A DNA stretch of 25,171 nucleotides, from NCBI RefSeq assembly GCF_021648855.1, contig NZ_JAKJHX010000048.1:11048-36218 (forward strand). The letters run 5' to 3'. A program made the translations under genes and the position numbers. Within the stretch, counting starts at the first letter, position 1; each line of letters starts with the position of its first letter. The stretch is from Tychonema litorale BBK16. GTDB taxonomy: Bacteria; Cyanobacteriota; Cyanobacteriia; Cyanobacteriales; Microcoleaceae. Under the pieces are notes generated by a model. The model did no database searches, was not told where the DNA came from, and worked only from the letters and a program-made list of their open reading frames with translations. This document shows positions 1 through 8,313 of the stretch, in pieces.

Positions 1-166
1 AACCTAGGAGTATTTATTGGGGTTGGTGTTTCTGTTGGTTGATTGGTTGTCACAATAGTTTCAGGAGTCGGTGTTTCTATTGGAGTCGGTGTTGTTTTAG
101 GAATTGGTGTTAACCTAGGAGTATTTATTGGGGTTGGTGTTTCTGTTGGTTGATTGGTTGTCACAA
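1..166. repeat. 111-bp in-frame repeat in the Thr/Pro tail of the kinase
   Basis: Positions 1-55 and 112-166 are identical. The 111-bp offset is exactly 37 codons, so the frame is kept. The spacer carries further GGNGTTGGTGTTTCT-like units. The array encodes proline/threonine-rich residues and could change length by slippage or recombination. It runs off the window, so the copy number is unknown. Confidence 0.85.
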
Positions 167-1238
167 CTGATGAAGGTTGACGTAAAGAAACAATTCCTAA
201 ACCTAATAAAGTAATACTTCCGACAACAATCAAACTGTTTCTAATCTGTTTCTTGGGGAATTGAGGAGGTGAAATCGGTACAGGATGAGGTACAGGATTT
301 TGAGGTTGTTTTAAATTCTGTTCAATACGCTCTAATCGTTGTAAAATAACCTGATTATTTTGAGGGCGATCAGCCGCTAATCTAGCCATTAAATCATCAA
401 TCAAATCTAATAGTAAGGGGTTAATATTTTTCGTATATCCACGCCAATTTAAAACATCTCTCATCGGATCATAGATACTCGGATCAGAAGGATGTGTTCC
501 TGTTAATAAATGGACAAAAGTTCTCCCCAACGCAAAAAAATCAGACGGTGCCACAGCTTGACCATGTTGTTGTTCAATGGGTGTATAACCTACGGAACTA
601 ATCCCCGTAACTTGTCCACCCTGTACTTTTTGATAATAAGTTTGCGTTTCTTCCCTAGCTGTGCCAAAATCAATTAACACCAATTCTCCATTATTTCGCA
701 TCATAATATTAGGCGGTTTAATATCCCGATGGAAATATCTTTTCTGGTGAATTTTATCTAAAATTAAAACAATTTCTCGTAACCATTTTAAAGCCTGAGT
801 TTGATTCACCTTGCCATTATTATTTAACCATTGAATTAAATCAACACCCTCGACCTTTTCCATCACCAAACAATATAATTTTAACCCTGGTTTGGTGGTA
901 TATTCAAAATAACTTTCCGCTTGGGGAATCCCTCTGACACCTTGTTGACTTAATTCCTTTAAAACCTCATATTCCCGTTTAAATAATTCTATCGCCTTCG
1001 GTTGATTATTCCATTCGGGCTTTAATACCTTTAAAATCTTCGCGGAAAAGCCCTGAAAAACCTCATAAATATTGCCAAAACCACTATCATCACTTAACAA
1101 ACGACTCACCCGAAATTGACCCTTTAACAACAATTGTGATCCACAACTTAAACAGTAAAGAGTGTTAGAATTGTTATTATCGGGGTGATCTGGTTGTTGA
1201 CAGGCAGGATTGATACAGTAACAGGGTTTGGGTGACAT
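1..1238 (-). CDS. Ser/Thr protein kinase with N-terminal zinc ribbon, 3' end outside window
   Basis: This reading frame is open from an ATG at 1238 down to the window edge, giving about 412 visible residues with no stop. It starts with a zinc-ribbon pattern (Cys6, Cys8, Cys13, then CLSCG at 29-33), as in many cyanobacterial Hanks-type kinases. The kinase domain follows, with HRDIKPPN (catalytic Asp172) and the DFG in LIDFGTA, so the catalytic loop looks intact. After the kinase comes a Pro/Gln linker, one hydrophobic segment (SLIVVGSITLLGLGIV), and a Thr/Pro-rich tail with repeats of the PTPTETP type, which the window cuts. The likely topology is a cytoplasmic kinase with a single membrane span and an external tail. 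By eye the gene is more AT-rich than aspS beside it. The substrate is unknown. Confidence 0.9.
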   Translation of the reverse strand, partial: MSPKPCYCINPACQQPDHPDNNNSNTLYCLSCGSQLLLKGQFRVSRLLSDDSGFGNIYEVFQGFSAKILKVLKPEWNNQPKAIELFKREYEVLKELSQQGVRGIPQAESYFEYTTKPGLKLYCLVMEKVEGVDLIQWLNNNGKVNQTQALKWLREIVLILDKIHQKRYFHRDIKPPNIMMRNNGELVLIDFGTAREETQTYYQKVQGGQVTGISSVGYTPIEQQHGQAVAPSDFFALGRTFVHLLTGTHPSDPSIYDPMRDVLNWRGYTKNINPLLLDLIDDLMARLAADRPQNNQVILQRLERIEQNLKQPQNPVPHPVPISPPQFPKKQIRNSLIVVGSITLLGLGIVSLRQPSSVVTTNQPTETPTPINTPRLTPIPKTTPTPIETPTPETIVTTNQPTETPTPINTPR

Positions 1239-1333
1239 AACTGGGAAGATCAATCAAGATGGAGGCGCTTAACTAAAATGATAACCCAGATATGAAATCG
1301 AATAATAGGACAAAGGTGAAATCGCTGAGTCTG

Positions 1334-1438
1334 ACAAGACCTGTAATTCCTTCATCTGCTTCTCATCTACACCAGGCGGCGCATTTGTCAACAAACAACG
1401 CGCTTGCTGTGTCTTCGGAAAAGTCATTACATCTATAG
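1334..1438 (-). pseudogene. Decayed second copy of the aspS 3' end
   Basis: The minus strand here encodes [17 protein letters not shown] followed by [14 protein letters not shown]. This matches the last residues of the intact aspS ([19 protein letters not shown], then EKQMKELQV). Nucleotide identity with 1616-1709 is roughly 80% counted by eye, and most differences fall at third codon positions. Homology stops abruptly near 1438, and nothing upstream resembles AspRS. The frame runs on past the homology to a TAA at 1269-1271 and has an internal ATG at 1427, but a functional 52-residue peptide seems unlikely. I infer a remnant of a duplication or of integration into the aspS 3' end. Confidence 0.8.
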
Positions 1439-1481
1439 CAATCCTAAATCATTTGTGAATTTCTGATTACCCACAAACCAA

Positions 1482-1545
1482 AGAAACCGGGTTTTTCGCA
1501 GTTTCTGGGAGGTGTGGCGAAGTATTCTGGAAAAATCCGGTTTCT
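1482..1545. repeat. Palindromic AGAAACCGGGTTTTT-type intergenic repeat
   Basis: The left arm agaaaccgggtttttc (1482-1497) pairs with gaaaaatccggtttct (1530-1545) with one mismatch across a 32-bp loop. The same arms occur in opposite order at 25037-25103, so this is a dispersed family. It lies just downstream of aspS and could act as a terminator for it. Confidence 0.7.
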
Positions 1546-1583
1546 CGCCACCCATCCACTATTCATGAAGGTGTTTCACATAC

Positions 1584-3371
1584 CTATGTTTTCGCTACAT
1601 AAGTCGATCGCACTTGCAACTCCTTCATCTGCTTCTCATCCACGCTAGACGGCGCATTCGCCAAAATACAACGCGCTTGCTGCGTCTTCGGAAACGCAAT
1701 CACATCCCGAATCGACTCCTCACCAGCTAACAACATTACCAGGCGATCGACACCATAGGCAATTCCTCCATGGGGCGGGGTTCCATACTCAAACGCATCC
1801 AACAAAAAGCCAAACTTATTGTAAGCTTCCTCAGTCGATAAGCCGATCGCCTCAAACACCCTTTCCTGAACATCCCGCTGGTAAATCCGCAGAGAACCGC
1901 CACCGACTTCTGTGCCGTTTAATACCAAATCGTAAGCTTGAGCTCTCGCAGTCTTCAAATCGCCAATATCATCAGGATGCGGGGCTGTAAACGGGTGATG
2001 CAACGCTTCCAAACGCTTCTCGTCAGCATTCCATTCAAACATCGGGAAATCTGTCACCCACAGCAGATTCATCTTGTCTTTGTCAATCAATCCCAATTCG
2101 TTACCGACGCACAAACGCAATCTATCCAAAGTCTTATTGACAGTTGTGACATCGGCTGCTGCAAATAACAACAAATGACCAGGTTGCGCGCCCGTGCGAT
2201 CGAGCAATTCCTGTTTTTGCGCTTCCGTCAAATTATCCTTAATTGCGCCGATCGTATCAATTTCGCCATTTTCCCGTACCCGGATATAAGCTAATCCTTT
2301 GGCCCCGGCTTCGCTGGCTTCCTTGAACAAATCGCCGCCCGGCTTAATTCGCACATTAGAAATCGCATCATTCCCGCCCGGAATTGGCAAAATTTTCACA
2401 ATTCCGCCCGCAGCAACTGCACCGGAAAACACCTTAAATCCCGAATCTTTCATCAAATCGGAAACATCGACTAATTCCATACCGAAGCGAGTATCTGGTT
2501 TATCGCTACCATAACGATCCATCGCTTCGGCGTAAGTCAAACGCGGGAAAGGACAAGGCAATTCAACACCCTTCACAGTTTGGAAAATATTGCAAACTAA
2601 ACCTTCGTTTAATTCGAGTATTTCTTCCAAAGACATGAAACTCATTTCCATGTCTAATTGTGTAAATTCTGGTTGTCTGTCAGCGCGCAAATCTTCATCG
2701 CGGAAGCAGCGCGCAACCTGATAATATCTGTCTAAACCCGAAACCATCAGCAATTGTTTGAACAATTGTGGTGACTGCGGCAAAGCGTACCATTCACCCA
2801 AATTGACGCGGCTGGGAACTAAATAATCTCTCGCACCTTCGGGAGTCGATCGCGTTAAAATCGGTGTTTCAACTTCAATAAAACCGCCAACGTCTTCGAG
2901 GTGGCGACGCATCGCTTTGATCACCTGGTGACGAAGCTGCAAATTACGACTCATGCGATCGCGCCGCAAGTCCAAATAGCGATATTTCAAACGCAAATCT
3001 TCTCGCACGCTTTCATTATCCGCCGTCGAAACCTGAAACGGTAACTGTTTGCGAACCGCATTCAACAATTCAATCTCATCGGCGTAAATTTCTACCTCAC
3101 CCGTAGGCAATTTAGGGTTGAGAGAATCTGCGGGGCGGTTGGTGACTCTACCTGTAATTCTCACCACGTATTCGCCGCGCAAAGCCTCAGCCCCGTGATA
3201 GGAATCTGGGGTGCGTTCGGGATCGCTGACAATTTGTACGATACCCGATCGATCGCGCAAATCCAGAAAAATCACCCCGCCATGATCGCGGCGGCGATCC
3301 ACCCATCCGTAGAGAGTGACAGTTTGTCCGATGTGTTCGCTTCGTAGTTCGCCGCAGTAGTAACTTCTCAT
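1584..3371 (-). CDS. aspS: Aspartyl-tRNA synthetase
   Basis: This class II synthetase joins aspartate to tRNA-Asp in the cytoplasm, using ATP. The 595-residue protein has an N-terminal OB-fold anticodon-binding domain (about 1-110; [26 protein letters not shown]). Motif 2 is seen as [20 protein letters not shown], the inserted bacterial-type GAD domain lies in the middle, and motif 3 is [11 protein letters not shown] near the C-terminus. I chose the ATG at 3371 because [15 protein letters not shown] is the family start; the frame extends upstream to a TTG at 3428, but that codon lies inside an intergenic palindromic repeat. No clear Shine-Dalgarno is visible. Whether it is discriminating or also charges tRNA-Asn cannot be told here. 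A fragment of its 3' end is repeated at 1334-1438. Confidence 0.97.
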   Translation of the reverse strand: MRSYYCGELRSEHIGQTVTLYGWVDRRRDHGGVIFLDLRDRSGIVQIVSDPERTPDSYHGAEALRGEYVVRITGRVTNRPADSLNPKLPTGEVEIYADEIELLNAVRKQLPFQVSTADNESVREDLRLKYRYLDLRRDRMSRNLQLRHQVIKAMRRHLEDVGGFIEVETPILTRSTPEGARDYLVPSRVNLGEWYALPQSPQLFKQLLMVSGLDRYYQVARCFRDEDLRADRQPEFTQLDMEMSFMSLEEILELNEGLVCNIFQTVKGVELPCPFPRLTYAEAMDRYGSDKPDTRFGMELVDVSDLMKDSGFKVFSGAVAAGGIVKILPIPGGNDAISNVRIKPGGDLFKEASEAGAKGLAYIRVRENGEIDTIGAIKDNLTEAQKQELLDRTGAQPGHLLLFAAADVTTVNKTLDRLRLCVGNELGLIDKDKMNLLWVTDFPMFEWNADEKRLEALHHPFTAPHPDDIGDLKTARAQAYDLVLNGTEVGGGSLRIYQRDVQERVFEAIGLSTEEAYNKFGFLLDAFEYGTPPHGGIAYGVDRLVMLLAGEESIRDVIAFPKTQQARCILANAPSSVDEKQMKELQVRSTYVAKT

Positions 3372-3407
3372 GGTTGGGGGTTTGTGGACTAAAAATAAGG
3401 CTTTTTG

Positions 3408-3413
3408 ATTATA
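3408..3413 (-). promoter_or_regulatory. Putative -10 box of aspS
   Basis: On the minus strand the sequence is a perfect TATAAT, 36 bp before the aspS ATG. No -35 hexamer is seen 16-18 bp upstream; that spot is occupied by the palindromic repeat beginning at 3419. The assignment rests only on the match and its position. Confidence 0.4.
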
Positions 3414-3418
3414 GCGCT

Positions 3419-3519
3419 GTAGGGACACGGCACTGCCGTCTCCTAATTTCTAAATTCAGACACGGCAATGCCGTTTCCCTACCCCAAAATAACATTGTAG
3501 GGAAACGGCACTGCCGTGT
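3419..3519. repeat. Cluster of three ACGGCANTGCCGT palindromic repeats
   Basis: Three copies of a unit with core acggcactgccgt (or acggcaatgccgt), flanked by gtaggga and its complement, lie at about 3419-3440, 3459-3482 and 3497-3519, in alternating orientation. The first is followed by cctaatttctaa, which also follows the copy at 17815. This is a dispersed intergenic family. Confidence 0.8.
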
Positions 3520-3564
3520 ACTGGTTTCGGTTAATATTCAGCGAGATTGATACAAAATGTGAGT

Positions 3565-4152
3565 TTAATGCTTCTTGTCAAAAAACTTGGTTAACGCATT
3601 CCATGCAGACTTAGCGGTTTCTGTCAAGCGAGTGCCGATCGACTCAATTTCCCCAACCACAACGTGCCAATTTTTTTCAGATTCCCTCTGAATTTGGTCA
3701 ACTGCTTGTTCAATGCGATCGCGTTCGATAAACTTATTTTGTTCTACCGCTTCTCGCGCTTGGCGAACCGCTTTCAAATAAGCCTCGCGACTGACTTCGC
3801 CAGCCTCTTGCACCTGTGATTGCGCGCGAGTTTTAATCGCATCAACTACCAGCCAATTTTTCTCCGCTTCCTTTTGAATCAGCCCCACCGCATCGGTCAT
3901 TCTTTCTTTGGCGTGAGTCTTGTTTTTGGCGAGGGCTAACTGCGCTTTCTGCACAGCTTTCAAGTAAGCTTCACGGGTGAGATCGCCCGCTGCTTGTACT
4001 TCTGCTGCTGCCCGTTTTTTAATGGCTTCAAATAATATGGCTGTTTCGGCGATCGTCTCTTCTGTAGCATCAGGCATCTCCCTTTTGACGATCGCAGTCG
4101 TTTCGGGAGTTACATCTATAATTGTTTCTTCGGTCATATTTGGATCTGTCAT
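3565..4152 (-). CDS. Hypothetical helical protein with two tandem repeats
   Basis: I do not recognise a named family. The 195-residue product is charged and predicted helical, with no membrane segment. It holds two similar units of about 60 residues, each with the pattern A-I-K-x-R-A, then REAYLKAV, then a lysine/glutamate-rich helix, then I-Q-(K/R)-E-(A/S)-EKNW. A short helix ending in TKFFDKKH closes the protein. Such amphipathic repeats resemble stress (LEA-like) or membrane-associated helical proteins, but this is only an analogy. I prefer the ATG at 4152 over the one at 4161, because AGGAG at 4162-4166 abuts the latter but lies 9 nt before the former. It is divergent from fluC. Confidence 0.75.
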   Translation of the reverse strand: MTDPNMTEETIIDVTPETTAIVKREMPDATEETIAETAILFEAIKKRAAAEVQAAGDLTREAYLKAVQKAQLALAKNKTHAKERMTDAVGLIQKEAEKNWLVVDAIKTRAQSQVQEAGEVSREAYLKAVRQAREAVEQNKFIERDRIEQAVDQIQRESEKNWHVVVGEIESIGTRLTETAKSAWNALTKFFDKKH

Positions 4153-4161
4153 ATCAATCAT

Positions 4162-4166
4162 CTCCT
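4162..4166 (-). promoter_or_regulatory. Shine-Dalgarno AGGAG that decides the start at 4152
   Basis: AGGAG on the minus strand touches the first in-frame ATG (4161) but sits 9 nt from the second (4152), a normal spacing. This favours the second ATG. Confidence 0.55.
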
Positions 4167-4328
4167 GATTATCAAAGGTTTTGAAAAAAGTCCACTGTCT
4201 TTAGACAGATTTTTTTGTCTTTAGCGCCCAAATCTATTTTGGCGATCGCTTGTTTACATTGTACTATTTATAGAATCAAAGCTCATGTGTAGAATACCGC
4301 CAATTAATTGGTACGGTTTAGCACACTT

Positions 4329-4436
4329 TAGTTATTGGGGAATTAGTTATTGGGGAATTAGTTATTGGGAATTAGTTATTGGGAATTGGGAATTGGGAAT
4401 TAGTTATTGGGAATTGGGAATTAGTTATTGGGAATA
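4329..4436. repeat. Short tandem repeat array of the ATTGGGA type
   Basis: Alternating units ttagttattggg(g)aa and attggga are repeated many times up to 28 bp before the fluC start. This is the heptamer short tandem repeat known from filamentous cyanobacteria. Related arrays occur at 7401-7435 and 10026-10136. It occupies the leader region of fluC. Nothing else definite is seen in the rest of 4167-4463. Confidence 0.9.
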
Positions 4437-4463
4437 GTCAACAGTCAACAATCATTTAGTTTT

Positions 4464-4862
4464 ATGCTACAAGATCCTAATTTCCGAGTTCCGATCGCCA
4501 TTAGTTTCGGTGCAGTTGCTGGCGCTTTGAGCCGCTACTATATCACATTATGGTTTGCCAGTCGTTTCGGTACCGCTTTTCCCTACGGAACTTTTTTTAT
4601 TAACATTACTGGTTGCTTGGCTATGGGATTTTTTATTACCCTAGTATCGGAACGAGTAGTGATAATTCCTCTAGAAGTTCGGTTAATGGTAACAACTGGG
4701 TTTTTGGGCGCTTATACCACTTTTTCTACTTACGGTTTAGAGGCGAATGCTTTATGGCGCGATCGATCTTACAGCGTGGCCATTTTTTACTGGGCCGGCA
4801 GTGCCATACTAGGAGTAATTGCCGTTGAGTTAGGTGTCATTCTAGCGCGATCGGGCAAATAG
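4464..4862 (+). CDS. fluC: Fluoride channel FluC/CrcB
   Basis: A small membrane protein exporting fluoride as a dual-topology dimer. The 132 residues fit the family's usual length of about 125-130. Four hydrophobic segments are visible. Family motifs are present: [10 protein letters not shown] (the conserved Asn of helix 2) and [14 protein letters not shown] (helix 3 with the Phe/Ser residues and the central sodium site). I chose the ATG at 4464; an in-frame TTG at 4428 lies inside the short tandem repeat array and would add a non-conserved 12-residue leader. No fluoride riboswitch is recognisable in the leader. mgtE lies 183 bp downstream on the same strand, so co-transcription is possible but not shown. 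Confidence 0.93.
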   Translation: MLQDPNFRVPIAISFGAVAGALSRYYITLWFASRFGTAFPYGTFFINITGCLAMGFFITLVSERVVIIPLEVRLMVTTGFLGAYTTFSTYGLEANALWRDRSYSVAIFYWAGSAILGVIAVELGVILARSGK

Positions 4863-5032
4863 ATCAAAAACATAATGGTAAAAAATTAGGTTTCTAGGAG
4901 ACATCTTGGTTGTGGTGCTCAAGCATAACAAAATCAATAGGGTTTTTCACACCCGATCGCCAGTCTGATCACTGTAACTATTCGTGTCAATAGGCTATAG
5001 ACTGGATTCAGGAACGCGCGCAGCACAGGTTT

Positions 5033-5039
5033 AGGAGGG
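5033..5039 (+). promoter_or_regulatory. Strong Shine-Dalgarno for the GTG start of mgtE
   Basis: AGGAGGG ends 6 nt before GTG at 5046. It supports GTG as the real start. Confidence 0.75.
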
Positions 5040-5045
5040 TCGTCA

Positions 5046-6443
5046 GTGACAGAAAGCAATTATCAATTATCTTCGCTACCGACCTACGCGCGAAAAGAAT
5101 TGCGGGAATTAGTCCGATCGCAATTAAAGGCCCTACTGGAACAAGGAGACTTTAAAGGAGCAAAAGCGATTTTGCAGCCAGTGCAGGAAGCTGACATCGC
5201 TGAAGCCATTGAAGGGCTACCAGAAACCATGCAGGTAATAGCCTTTCGCTTACTTGCCAAAGACGAAGCGATCGGAGTTTATGAATATCTCGACTCCAGT
5301 GTTCAGCAGTCTCTCTGTGAAAAATTCAAACGCCAAGAAGTCATTGACATTGTAGACAAAATGTCCCCGGACGATCGCGCTAAACTGTTTGACGAACTGC
5401 CGGCAGTATTAGTCCGCCGCCTTTTGGGTGAATTGAGCTCGACGGAACGCGAAGCTACGGCTCAACTATTGGGTTACGAAGCCAGTACCGCTGGTCGGAT
5501 CATGACCCCAGAATACATTTCTCTCAAAGAAAGCTTTACCGTTGCTCAAGCTTTAGACAGAATCCGCTCTTTGGCTAGGACTACCGAAACCATTTATTCT
5601 CTTTACGTTACCGATGCCGCCCGCAGCTTAACAGGCATTTTATCCTTACGGGATTTGGTCACTTCGCCCCTGGACAAAACAGTCGGTGAAATTATGACTC
5701 GCGAGGTAGTTTCAGTTCAAACTGGTACTGACCAAGAAGAAGTAGCTAGGCTGATTCAGCGTTACGATTTTTTGGCAGTGCCTGTAGTAGACCGCGAACA
5801 GCGTCTCGTTGGTATCATTACAGTTGACGATGCGATCGACATTTTAGAACAAGAAGCCGCCAAAGATATCTATGCCTTGGGCGGTGTCCAGTCCGGCGGT
5901 GACAATTATTTTCAGACCGATTTAATCACCGTTGCTCGCAAAAGGGTTGTCTGGCTATTTGTACTGCTCTTAACCAATACTGTCACGGGATCAATTATTA
6001 GAGCTCAAGAAGATCTTTTGCAGCAAGTGGTAGCTTTAGCAGCCTTTATTCCATTGCTGACGGGTACGGGAGGTAATGTGGGAGCTCAGTCCTCAACGGT
6101 GGTAATTCGGGGCTTGAACACCGATGAAATTACAGCAATGGGCCCCATGAAGATAATTGTGCGTGAGGGGATGGCGGGAGCGCTGCTAGGAGCTATATTG
6201 GGGACGGTAGCAACTGCTTGGGCTTATATTCTACAAGGGAATTTAGCAGTGGCGATCGCAGTTGGGGTGAGTTTATTGGCGATCGCAATTTTAGCTTCTA
6301 TCGCCGGTTCAGCTTTGCCATTCTTATTTCGTTCTTTGGGTTTAGACCCCGCCTTAATGTCCGCACCCTTTATCACTACCGCAGTTGATGTCCTCGGTGT
6401 CTTAATTTATTTCTCTTTAGCTCGATTAATTTTGCAGATTTAA
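5046..6443 (+). CDS. mgtE: Magnesium transporter MgtE
   Basis: An inner-membrane magnesium channel gated by cytosolic Mg2+. The 465 residues follow the family order: an MgtE N domain of helical repeats (about 20-140; MSPDDRAKLFDELP), two CBS domains (about 153-270, starting MTPEYISL and MTREVVSV), and a membrane domain of about five helices (about 285-465). The pore signature PLLTGTGGNVGAQ is at 336-348, with Asn344. Translation starts at GTG behind a strong AGGAGGG. The length and all domains look complete. It lies downstream of fluC, a second ion-channel gene, on the same strand. Confidence 0.95.
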   Translation: MTESNYQLSSLPTYARKELRELVRSQLKALLEQGDFKGAKAILQPVQEADIAEAIEGLPETMQVIAFRLLAKDEAIGVYEYLDSSVQQSLCEKFKRQEVIDIVDKMSPDDRAKLFDELPAVLVRRLLGELSSTEREATAQLLGYEASTAGRIMTPEYISLKESFTVAQALDRIRSLARTTETIYSLYVTDAARSLTGILSLRDLVTSPLDKTVGEIMTREVVSVQTGTDQEEVARLIQRYDFLAVPVVDREQRLVGIITVDDAIDILEQEAAKDIYALGGVQSGGDNYFQTDLITVARKRVVWLFVLLLTNTVTGSIIRAQEDLLQQVVALAAFIPLLTGTGGNVGAQSSTVVIRGLNTDEITAMGPMKIIVREGMAGALLGAILGTVATAWAYILQGNLAVAIAVGVSLLAIAILASIAGSALPFLFRSLGLDPALMSAPFITTAVDVLGVLIYFSLARLILQI

Positions 6444-6493
6444 TATATTTAAGTAAATTTGCAGACATAAAAAACTCATACTAATTCTTAATT

Positions 6494-7399
6494 ATGCCCT
6501 CATCTAATTCAAAAACTACAATCCAAAATCCCAAATTGACCAATTTGTCAGAAATTGCTGAATTGGTTTTCCTGGCTGCATCTGGGGTGGGATTAGCTGC
6601 TAGTTTGGTTTTCCAGCAGAGCATTTATGCCCAAGTGCCGATCGCCATTTCGCTGCTATTGAATTTTGTGAATCGCCAAAAGTTGCACCGACAACTCAGA
6701 ACAACTACAGCCTCCACGTTCGATCGCCTAAATCAACAAAGCGCAACGACCACAAATGCGATCGAGCAATTACAAATTACCGTAAAATCTTTAGACCAAA
6801 CCGTCCCCCAAACCACTCCCGAAAATCTCAATGTTCAGTCAGGAGAAAACGTACACTCTCTAATTTCAGCCGTCGAAAATATCCGTCAACGGCTCATAAT
6901 TCTAGAAAAAACCATGAAAATGAATCAAAGCGAGATTGAGCTGACGAGCCGCCAATTCAAGCAGCGTCCAGAGTTAGCACAAATCGAAACTTTGACAACA
7001 ATCATGATTGACCTACAGCAGTTTGTCAACGAACTACCACAGTGGGGAAGTTTGCAACAACGCCAACTAACAGAACTTCAGCAAAAAGTAGAAAATGCTT
7101 TGAGTGAAGTATCTCAAGAAATTGCTACTATTCCTAACCGAGTTCAAGAAGCTCTAGGCGATCGCGCCGAAATCAACCAAACTTCGGGTTCGGCTTTGAA
7201 TACCCAGATTACTAAAAATCAAAATGAAAAAATTCGACAGAAGCATCCCAGAGCTTATGTCAAATGGAGTCCAGAAGAAGATAACAAGTTGAAAAATGAA
7301 TATGCTAGCGGTAAACAAATTAGTGAATTAGCCAAACAATTTCAGAGACAATCTAGTGCCATTCGTTTGCGATTGCAAAAATTAGGATTAATTCAATAA
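6494..7399 (+). CDS. Hypothetical protein: membrane anchor, coiled coil, Myb/SANT-like HTH
   Basis: The 301-residue protein has a hydrophobic region at about 18-55 (LVFLAASGVGLAASLVF, then VPIAISLLLNFV) that could form one or two spans. A long Gln/Glu-rich coiled-coil stretch covers about 65-230. A short C-terminal domain (about 245-301) reads VKWSPEEDNKLKNEY, ISELAKQF and SAIRLRLQKLGL, which is the pattern of Myb/SANT-like helix-turn-helix domains in cyanobacterial proteins. I infer a membrane-tethered DNA- or protein-binding factor; no function is known to me. It starts 50 bp after mgtE and may be read with it. A tandem-repeat array begins right after its stop codon. Confidence 0.75.
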   Translation: MPSSNSKTTIQNPKLTNLSEIAELVFLAASGVGLAASLVFQQSIYAQVPIAISLLLNFVNRQKLHRQLRTTTASTFDRLNQQSATTTNAIEQLQITVKSLDQTVPQTTPENLNVQSGENVHSLISAVENIRQRLIILEKTMKMNQSEIELTSRQFKQRPELAQIETLTTIMIDLQQFVNELPQWGSLQQRQLTELQQKVENALSEVSQEIATIPNRVQEALGDRAEINQTSGSALNTQITKNQNEKIRQKHPRAYVKWSPEEDNKLKNEYASGKQISELAKQFQRQSSAIRLRLQKLGLIQ

Positions 7400-7400
7400 T

Positions 7401-7435
7401 GGGAATTGGGAATTGGGAATTGGGAATTGGGAATT
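7401..7435. repeat. ATTGGGA tandem repeat array, left border of the accessory island
   Basis: Five units of gggaatt run directly into GGAGTTTAGAC, the tip of an insertion-sequence end. The same array type resumes at 10026, immediately after the opposite IS end. This looks like one array split by insertion. Confidence 0.85.
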
Positions 7436-7452
7436 GGAGTTTAGACTAAGCA

Positions 7453-7586
7453 AGTCAAAAAGTGCGATCGCCCAAAGACTGGCAAACGTCCATACAAGAA
7501 CGGCAATGGTCGCTGGCGATCAGCTATGAGGCTCAACCATAAGAGCGGTACCAGCGACCGTTGACGTTCTCTTTGAGGTTGCGGAT
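7453..7586 (+). other. Unassigned remnant between two IS left ends
   Basis: This 134-bp stretch joins an IS tip on each side. In the frame entering from 7448 it is open to a TGA at 7562-7564 and encodes KKCDRPKTGKRPYKNGNGRW and further basic residues. It could be the end of a lost gene, such as the toxin expected before the immunity-like gene, or a different transposase C-terminus. I cannot assign it. Confidence 0.3.
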
Positions 7587-7701
7587 TTGGAGTTTAGACT
7601 AAGCACAAATTGGTATCGGTCAAGGATATAGTACGATCGCACTGATATCTGAAAGTAGTGGCAGTTGGGCATTGCCGTTAAGACACGAACGTATAACCAG
7701 T
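7587..7701 (+). mobile_element. 115-bp fragment of the IS left end
   Basis: It matches 8973-9087 at all but one of 115 positions (T at 7648 against C at 9034). It carries the left inverted repeat joined to the same interior codons of the transposase, so it shares the internal deletion of the larger copy. It stops abruptly 31 bp before the immunity-like gene. Confidence 0.85.
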
Positions 7702-7732
7702 GACGTTTCCCTAATATCAAGGAGTAAATTTT

Positions 7733-8266
7733 ATGAAGGTATATTATCCAAAACCTGATGTTAATAATTATGATACAATTTTGGCACTAAATGAAGAGGA
7801 TGAAATCCTTCTACTGCATTTTCTGGGAGACCTTCATTGGTATGAGGTTCCCGAAGTTTGGCAGCCCATTCCTGCTGAAGTTTATAGTAAAGGAAAACCT
7901 GGTGATTTCCCAGCTATTGTAGGATTTCATTTGACATTAAGCGAAAGAGCCTTGAGGATTCTACAGCCAATTATGGGTGAAAGTGTGGAATTATTGCCAG
8001 TAGTATGTACCACTGGCGAGCAGTATTTTGCAATCAGAGTATTAGATGTGGTAGACTGCCTGGATTATTCACGGGCCTTAGTGCGGAGATATCCGAATAG
8101 CGACCGTGTGATGGTAATAGATTCTTTTGCTTTTAAAGACGGGTGTATAAGTGATAGAAATATTTTTAGACTTCCTGAATTAAATCGAGCGCTCGTTTCA
8201 CAAGCTTTTAAGGATTGCGTTGAAAATAATGGCTTAGAGGGTCTAATATTCAAACAAGTTACTTGA
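7733..8266 (+). CDS. Imm11/DUF1629-like immunity protein
   Basis: The 177-residue soluble protein resembles the Imm11 (DUF1629) family. It has an N-terminal MKVYYPKPDV, a central GDFPAIVGFHLTLSERALR, then VELLPVVC, YFAIRVLDVVDCLDYSRA, and a C-terminal FRLPELNRALVSQAFKDCVE with GLIF. In that family, members neutralise polymorphic toxins and normally lie just behind the toxin gene. Here an IS fragment lies upstream and no toxin is seen. AAGGAG at 7719-7724, 8 nt before the ATG, is a strong ribosome site and suggests the gene was once the second cistron of a transcript. By eye it is more AT-rich than its neighbours. Family assignment is from memory of the pattern; the cognate toxin is unknown. 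Confidence 0.65.
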   Translation: MKVYYPKPDVNNYDTILALNEEDEILLLHFLGDLHWYEVPEVWQPIPAEVYSKGKPGDFPAIVGFHLTLSERALRILQPIMGESVELLPVVCTTGEQYFAIRVLDVVDCLDYSRALVRRYPNSDRVMVIDSFAFKDGCISDRNIFRLPELNRALVSQAFKDCVENNGLEGLIFKQVT

Positions 8267-8313
8267 GTCGTGGCTGATTTCCACTCGGGCTACCACTAAT
8301 GGATGGTGAAAAA

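Noticed and set aside
1269..1427. 52-residue gene from the aspS-like fragment
   Set aside because: The frame exists, but only its first part is homologous to the AspRS C-terminus and it has no ribosome site; a decayed fragment is more likely.
3372..3428. N-terminal extension of AspRS from a TTG at 3428
   Set aside because: The extra 19 residues are encoded partly by an intergenic palindromic repeat and do not belong to the AspRS family; the ATG at 3371 gives the normal start.
4329..4436. Regular repeats as a possible CRISPR array
   Set aside because: The units are contiguous 7-bp and 12-bp words with no unique spacers and no cas genes; it is a short tandem repeat array.
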